Shown here in pieces: positions 5,354-6,789 of a stretch of 6,789 nucleotides of DNA. The stretch is from Nitrospirae bacterium GWC2_42_7 (GTDB lineage Bacteria > Nitrospirota > Thermodesulfovibrionia > Thermodesulfovibrionales > UBA6898). The stretch spans positions 4,493 to 11,281 of the forward strand of contig MHDW01000065.1 of NCBI GenBank assembly GCA_001803645.1, given 5' to 3'. Below the pieces are notes generated by a model. That model was not told the origin of the DNA. It was given only the letters and a program-made list of their open reading frames with translations, and did not search any database. A program made the translations under genes and the position numbers. Position 1 is the stretch's first letter. Every line of letters starts with the position of its first letter.

Positions 5354-6376
5354 ATGATTATTAAAAGCAGTATATGGTATTTTCGCTCATTCCTGCCTGC
5401 CGGCAGGCAGGCTCGGTCTTTGACCTCCGAGGTTTTGCCTCACCCCTCTCAAATCCCCCCTTGCCAAGGGGGGACTAAGGGGGGTCTGTCGGAATTGCAG
5501 GCAAAAAAACCGCTCAAATACTATATCCTGCTTTTTGTTTTTTCACTGTTCACTATTCACCTTTCACTTTTCACTTGTGCTTATGCTGTTGAACCGCCAC
5601 AAAGAATCATCTCTCTTGCGCCCAATCTGACTGAGATACTTTTTGAACTTGGCCTTGGGGACAGGATTGCCGGAGTCACAAGCTTCTGCGACTATCCTGA
5701 AGAAGCAAAGAAGAAACCAAAGGTCGGGGGAATGTCCAATCCTTCATTAGAGACTGTAGTTTCGATGAAGCCCGACATTGTCCTGATGACCACAGACGGC
5801 AACCCACAAGAATTTGAGGCCAGACTGCGTTCTTTTGAAATAAAGACCTATATATTCAGGGCGCGCAGATTAACTGAACTGCCGGATGGCATAAGAGACC
5901 TCGGTGCTATTCTTGGGGTAAAAGACAGGGCAGAGGCTCTGGCTGACAATACAGAAGAGCGAATTAATAGGTTGCGAGAAAACAAAAATTTTTCACCCTT
6001 CACCCTTCACTCTTCACTGAAAAGAAAGGTCTTATTCATTGTATGGCCTGAGCCCCTTATCGTTGCAGGTCCCGGAACTGTAATAGACGATGCAATACAC
6101 ATTATCGGCAGCGAAAACATAGCTTCTAAGGCAAAGGCATCATATCCAAAATACTCAATAGAAGAAATCCTCCGCATGTCCCCTGATGTGATAATGATCG
6201 GGAAAGGCCATGCTGATGTCAGGAAGGTTTCAAAAGGTCTTCTTAAAAGATTAAAGATCCTTCCAGCAATAAAAAATAATAGGGTATTTTATGTGAGCGA
6301 CGACCTATACAGGCTTGGGCCAAGGACCCTCAGGGGAGTAGAAGAGATCGGGAGTCTGGTAGAGGGCATCAAATGA
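5354..6376 (+). CDS. btuF: BtuF-like cobalamin ABC transporter substrate-binding protein with repeat-derived N-terminal extension
   Basis: A 340-residue periplasmic binding protein of the helical-backbone (BtuF/FhuD/FepB) type. The mature part begins RIISLAPNLTEILFELGLGD (84-103) and contains VTSFCDYPEEA (108-118), KPKVGG (121-126), KPDIV (139-143), WPEPLIVAGPGT (231-242), IIGSENIA (250-257) and MSPDVIMIG (275-283), the usual BtuF pattern. The signal peptide spans about 49-78, with a KKPLK n-region, a hydrophobic core and AYA before V79. Residues 12-47 before it are unusual: they are read through two palindromic repeats. ATG 5354 has a good ribosome site (AGGGAG) just after the riboswitch terminator. 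TTG 5495 (residue 48), with AAGGGGGG ten bases upstream, is an alternative start giving a 293-residue protein nearer the usual size. Riboswitch control and the downstream permease support B12 or corrinoid uptake. A related metal-chelate substrate is less likely. Confidence 0.88.
   Translation: MIIKSSIWYFRSFLPAGRQARSLTSEVLPHPSQIPPCQGGTKGGLSELQAKKPLKYYILLFVFSLFTIHLSLFTCAYAVEPPQRIISLAPNLTEILFELGLGDRIAGVTSFCDYPEEAKKKPKVGGMSNPSLETVVSMKPDIVLMTTDGNPQEFEARLRSFEIKTYIFRARRLTELPDGIRDLGAILGVKDRAEALADNTEERINRLRENKNFSPFTLHSSLKRKVLFIVWPEPLIVAGPGTVIDDAIHIIGSENIASKAKASYPKYSIEEILRMSPDVIMIGKGHADVRKVSKGLLKRLKILPAIKNNRVFYVSDDLYRLGPRTLRGVEEIGSLVEGIK
5392..5411. repeat. 20-nt perfect palindrome inside the btuF 5' coding region
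   Basis: CCTGCCTGCC (5392-5401) is followed directly by its exact reverse complement GGCAGGCAGG (5402-5411). It is translated in frame as part of LPAGRQA. The same peptide signature recurs at odd N-termini and linkers in repeat-rich uncultured bacterial genomes, which suggests a dispersed element; this is recalled knowledge, not checked here. Its GC richness stands out from the AT-leaning gene. Confidence 0.8.
5455..5484. repeat. C6/G6 palindromic repeat with an extra G6 tract
   Basis: CCCCCCTTG (5455-5463) and CAAGGGGGG (5465-5473) form a 9-bp inverted repeat around a single C. ACTAAGGGGGG (5474-5484) then gives a second G6 tract able to compete for the C6 arm. It is translated as IPPCQGGTKGG. 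It matches a widely dispersed type of intergenic repeat in several bacterial phyla, and here it lies in frame before a signal peptide. Confidence 0.75.
5542..5576 (+). repeat. Heptamer array TTCACNN x5 within the btuF signal peptide
   Basis: Five consecutive 7-bp units: TTCACTG, TTCACTA, TTCACCT, TTCACTT, TTCACTT. The array encodes the hydrophobic stretch SLFTIHLSLFT of the signal peptide. Period 7 means the three codon phases are used in rotation, and none creates a stop. It resembles the short tandemly repeated repetitive heptamers known from other bacteria. Confidence 0.85.
5992..6019 (+). repeat. Second heptamer array TTCACNN x4 within btuF
   Basis: Four consecutive 7-bp units: TTCACCC, TTCACCC, TTCACTC, TTCACTG. 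They are on the same strand and in the same codon phase as the array at 5542-5576. They encode SPFTLHSSL (214-222), placed between the long backbone helix and the first strand of the C-terminal lobe (KVLFIVW), where an insertion would sit in a surface loop. Confidence 0.85.
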
Positions 6377-6789
6377 GAGTAAAAATATTTTTTATTATTG
6401 TGATATTTGCCTTTATATTAACTATTTCCCTTTTTCTCGGACCAACTGTAATCAACCCTTTAGGCATGGACGGAACAACAAAAGAAATACTTTTTAATAT
6501 AAGGGCCCCGCGTATTATCGTTGCTGTGCTTATGGGTATGGCTCTTGGTGCTTCAGGTGCAGTGTTGCAGGGCATACTCAGAAACCCTCTTGCAGATCCT
6601 TACATCCTCGGCATATCCAGCGGCGCTTCGCTTGCTGCTGCTTTCGGCATAATAGGAGGCATGACCTTTCTGGGCACTTTCACGACCCCTGTTCTGGCTT
6701 TTACAGGGGCTGTTATCACAGGCAGTATTGTAGGCATAATGGGATGGAAAAAGGGCGGGCTTTGGCCTGAGAGACTGCTTCTTGCAGGC
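6373..6789 (+). CDS. btuC: BtuC-like cobalamin ABC transporter permease, N-terminal part (cut by right edge)
   Basis: An open frame of 139 codons to the window end. Its ATG overlaps the btuF stop codon (ATGA at 6373-6376), a sign of translational coupling. It belongs to the FecCD/BtuC permease family: a first hydrophobic segment (4-22), a periplasmic stretch, then NIRAPRIIVAVLMGMALGASG (42-62), the signature QGILRNPLADPYILG (66-80) and ISSGASLAAAFG (81-92), further hydrophobic segments (97-123), and the cytoplasmic-loop-like WKKGG...ERLLLAG. Full-length members have roughly 320-350 residues and ten helices, so less than half is present. It would form the inner-membrane channel, with a BtuD-type ATPase expected next. 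The riboswitch upstream supports cobalamin over siderophore as substrate. Confidence 0.92.
   Translation, partial: MRVKIFFIIVIFAFILTISLFLGPTVINPLGMDGTTKEILFNIRAPRIIVAVLMGMALGASGAVLQGILRNPLADPYILGISSGASLAAAFGIIGGMTFLGTFTTPVLAFTGAVITGSIVGIMGWKKGGLWPERLLLAG

Noticed and set aside
5392..5576. CRISPR-like repeats
   Set aside because: The repeats are short palindromes and 7-bp tandem units without regular spacers; they are not a CRISPR array.
6369..6575. Minus-strand open frame of 68 codons
   Set aside because: It is antisense to the permease gene, which has clear BtuC family motifs on the plus strand.

Overview
The window is an AT-leaning bacterial chromosome segment. A LivK-type binding protein, a CXXCH mini-cytochrome, a PAS/GAF sensor, a vitamin B12 riboswitch and dispersed palindromic and heptameric repeats suggest an anaerobic or microaerophilic Gram-negative of the Nitrospirota/Desulfobacterota kind. 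That placement is inference only; no phylogenetic marker is present.

Layout. (1) Positions 2-418 hold the 3' end of a branched-chain amino acid ABC transporter binding protein, cut by the left edge. (2) Positions 470-1395 hold a tiny membrane-anchored di-heme cytochrome c and a Rossmann-fold NADP/F420-type oxidoreductase, co-directional and 44 bases apart. (3) Positions 1480-1746 hold a small lipoprotein, convergent with (4) ribF (2727-1789, minus strand), the bifunctional FAD-synthesis enzyme. (5) Positions 2896-4959 hold a 687-residue PAS / four-cysteine / GAF-GAF-GAF sensor with no recognisable output domain. (6) From about 5003 to the right edge lies a cobalamin uptake operon: a cobalamin aptamer, an intrinsic terminator, a BtuF-like periplasmic binding protein, and the start of a BtuC-like permease overlapping it by ATGA. 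The permease runs off the right edge.

The B12 operon is the most interesting part. Its control logic looks standard: aptamer, candidate P13/L13 hairpin, terminator, then the start codon. It has, however, been invaded repeatedly by short repeats. An 18-bp-stem hairpin repeat sits between the aptamer and the rest of the expression platform. The 5' end of the btuF-like gene carries a 20-nt perfect palindrome and a C6/G6 palindrome, both read through in frame, so that about 35 residues of foreign sequence precede the signal peptide. Two arrays of a TTCACNN heptamer lie in the same gene, one forming part of the signal peptide and one at a predicted surface loop. I see no CRISPR array, tRNA, rRNA, integrase or transposase.
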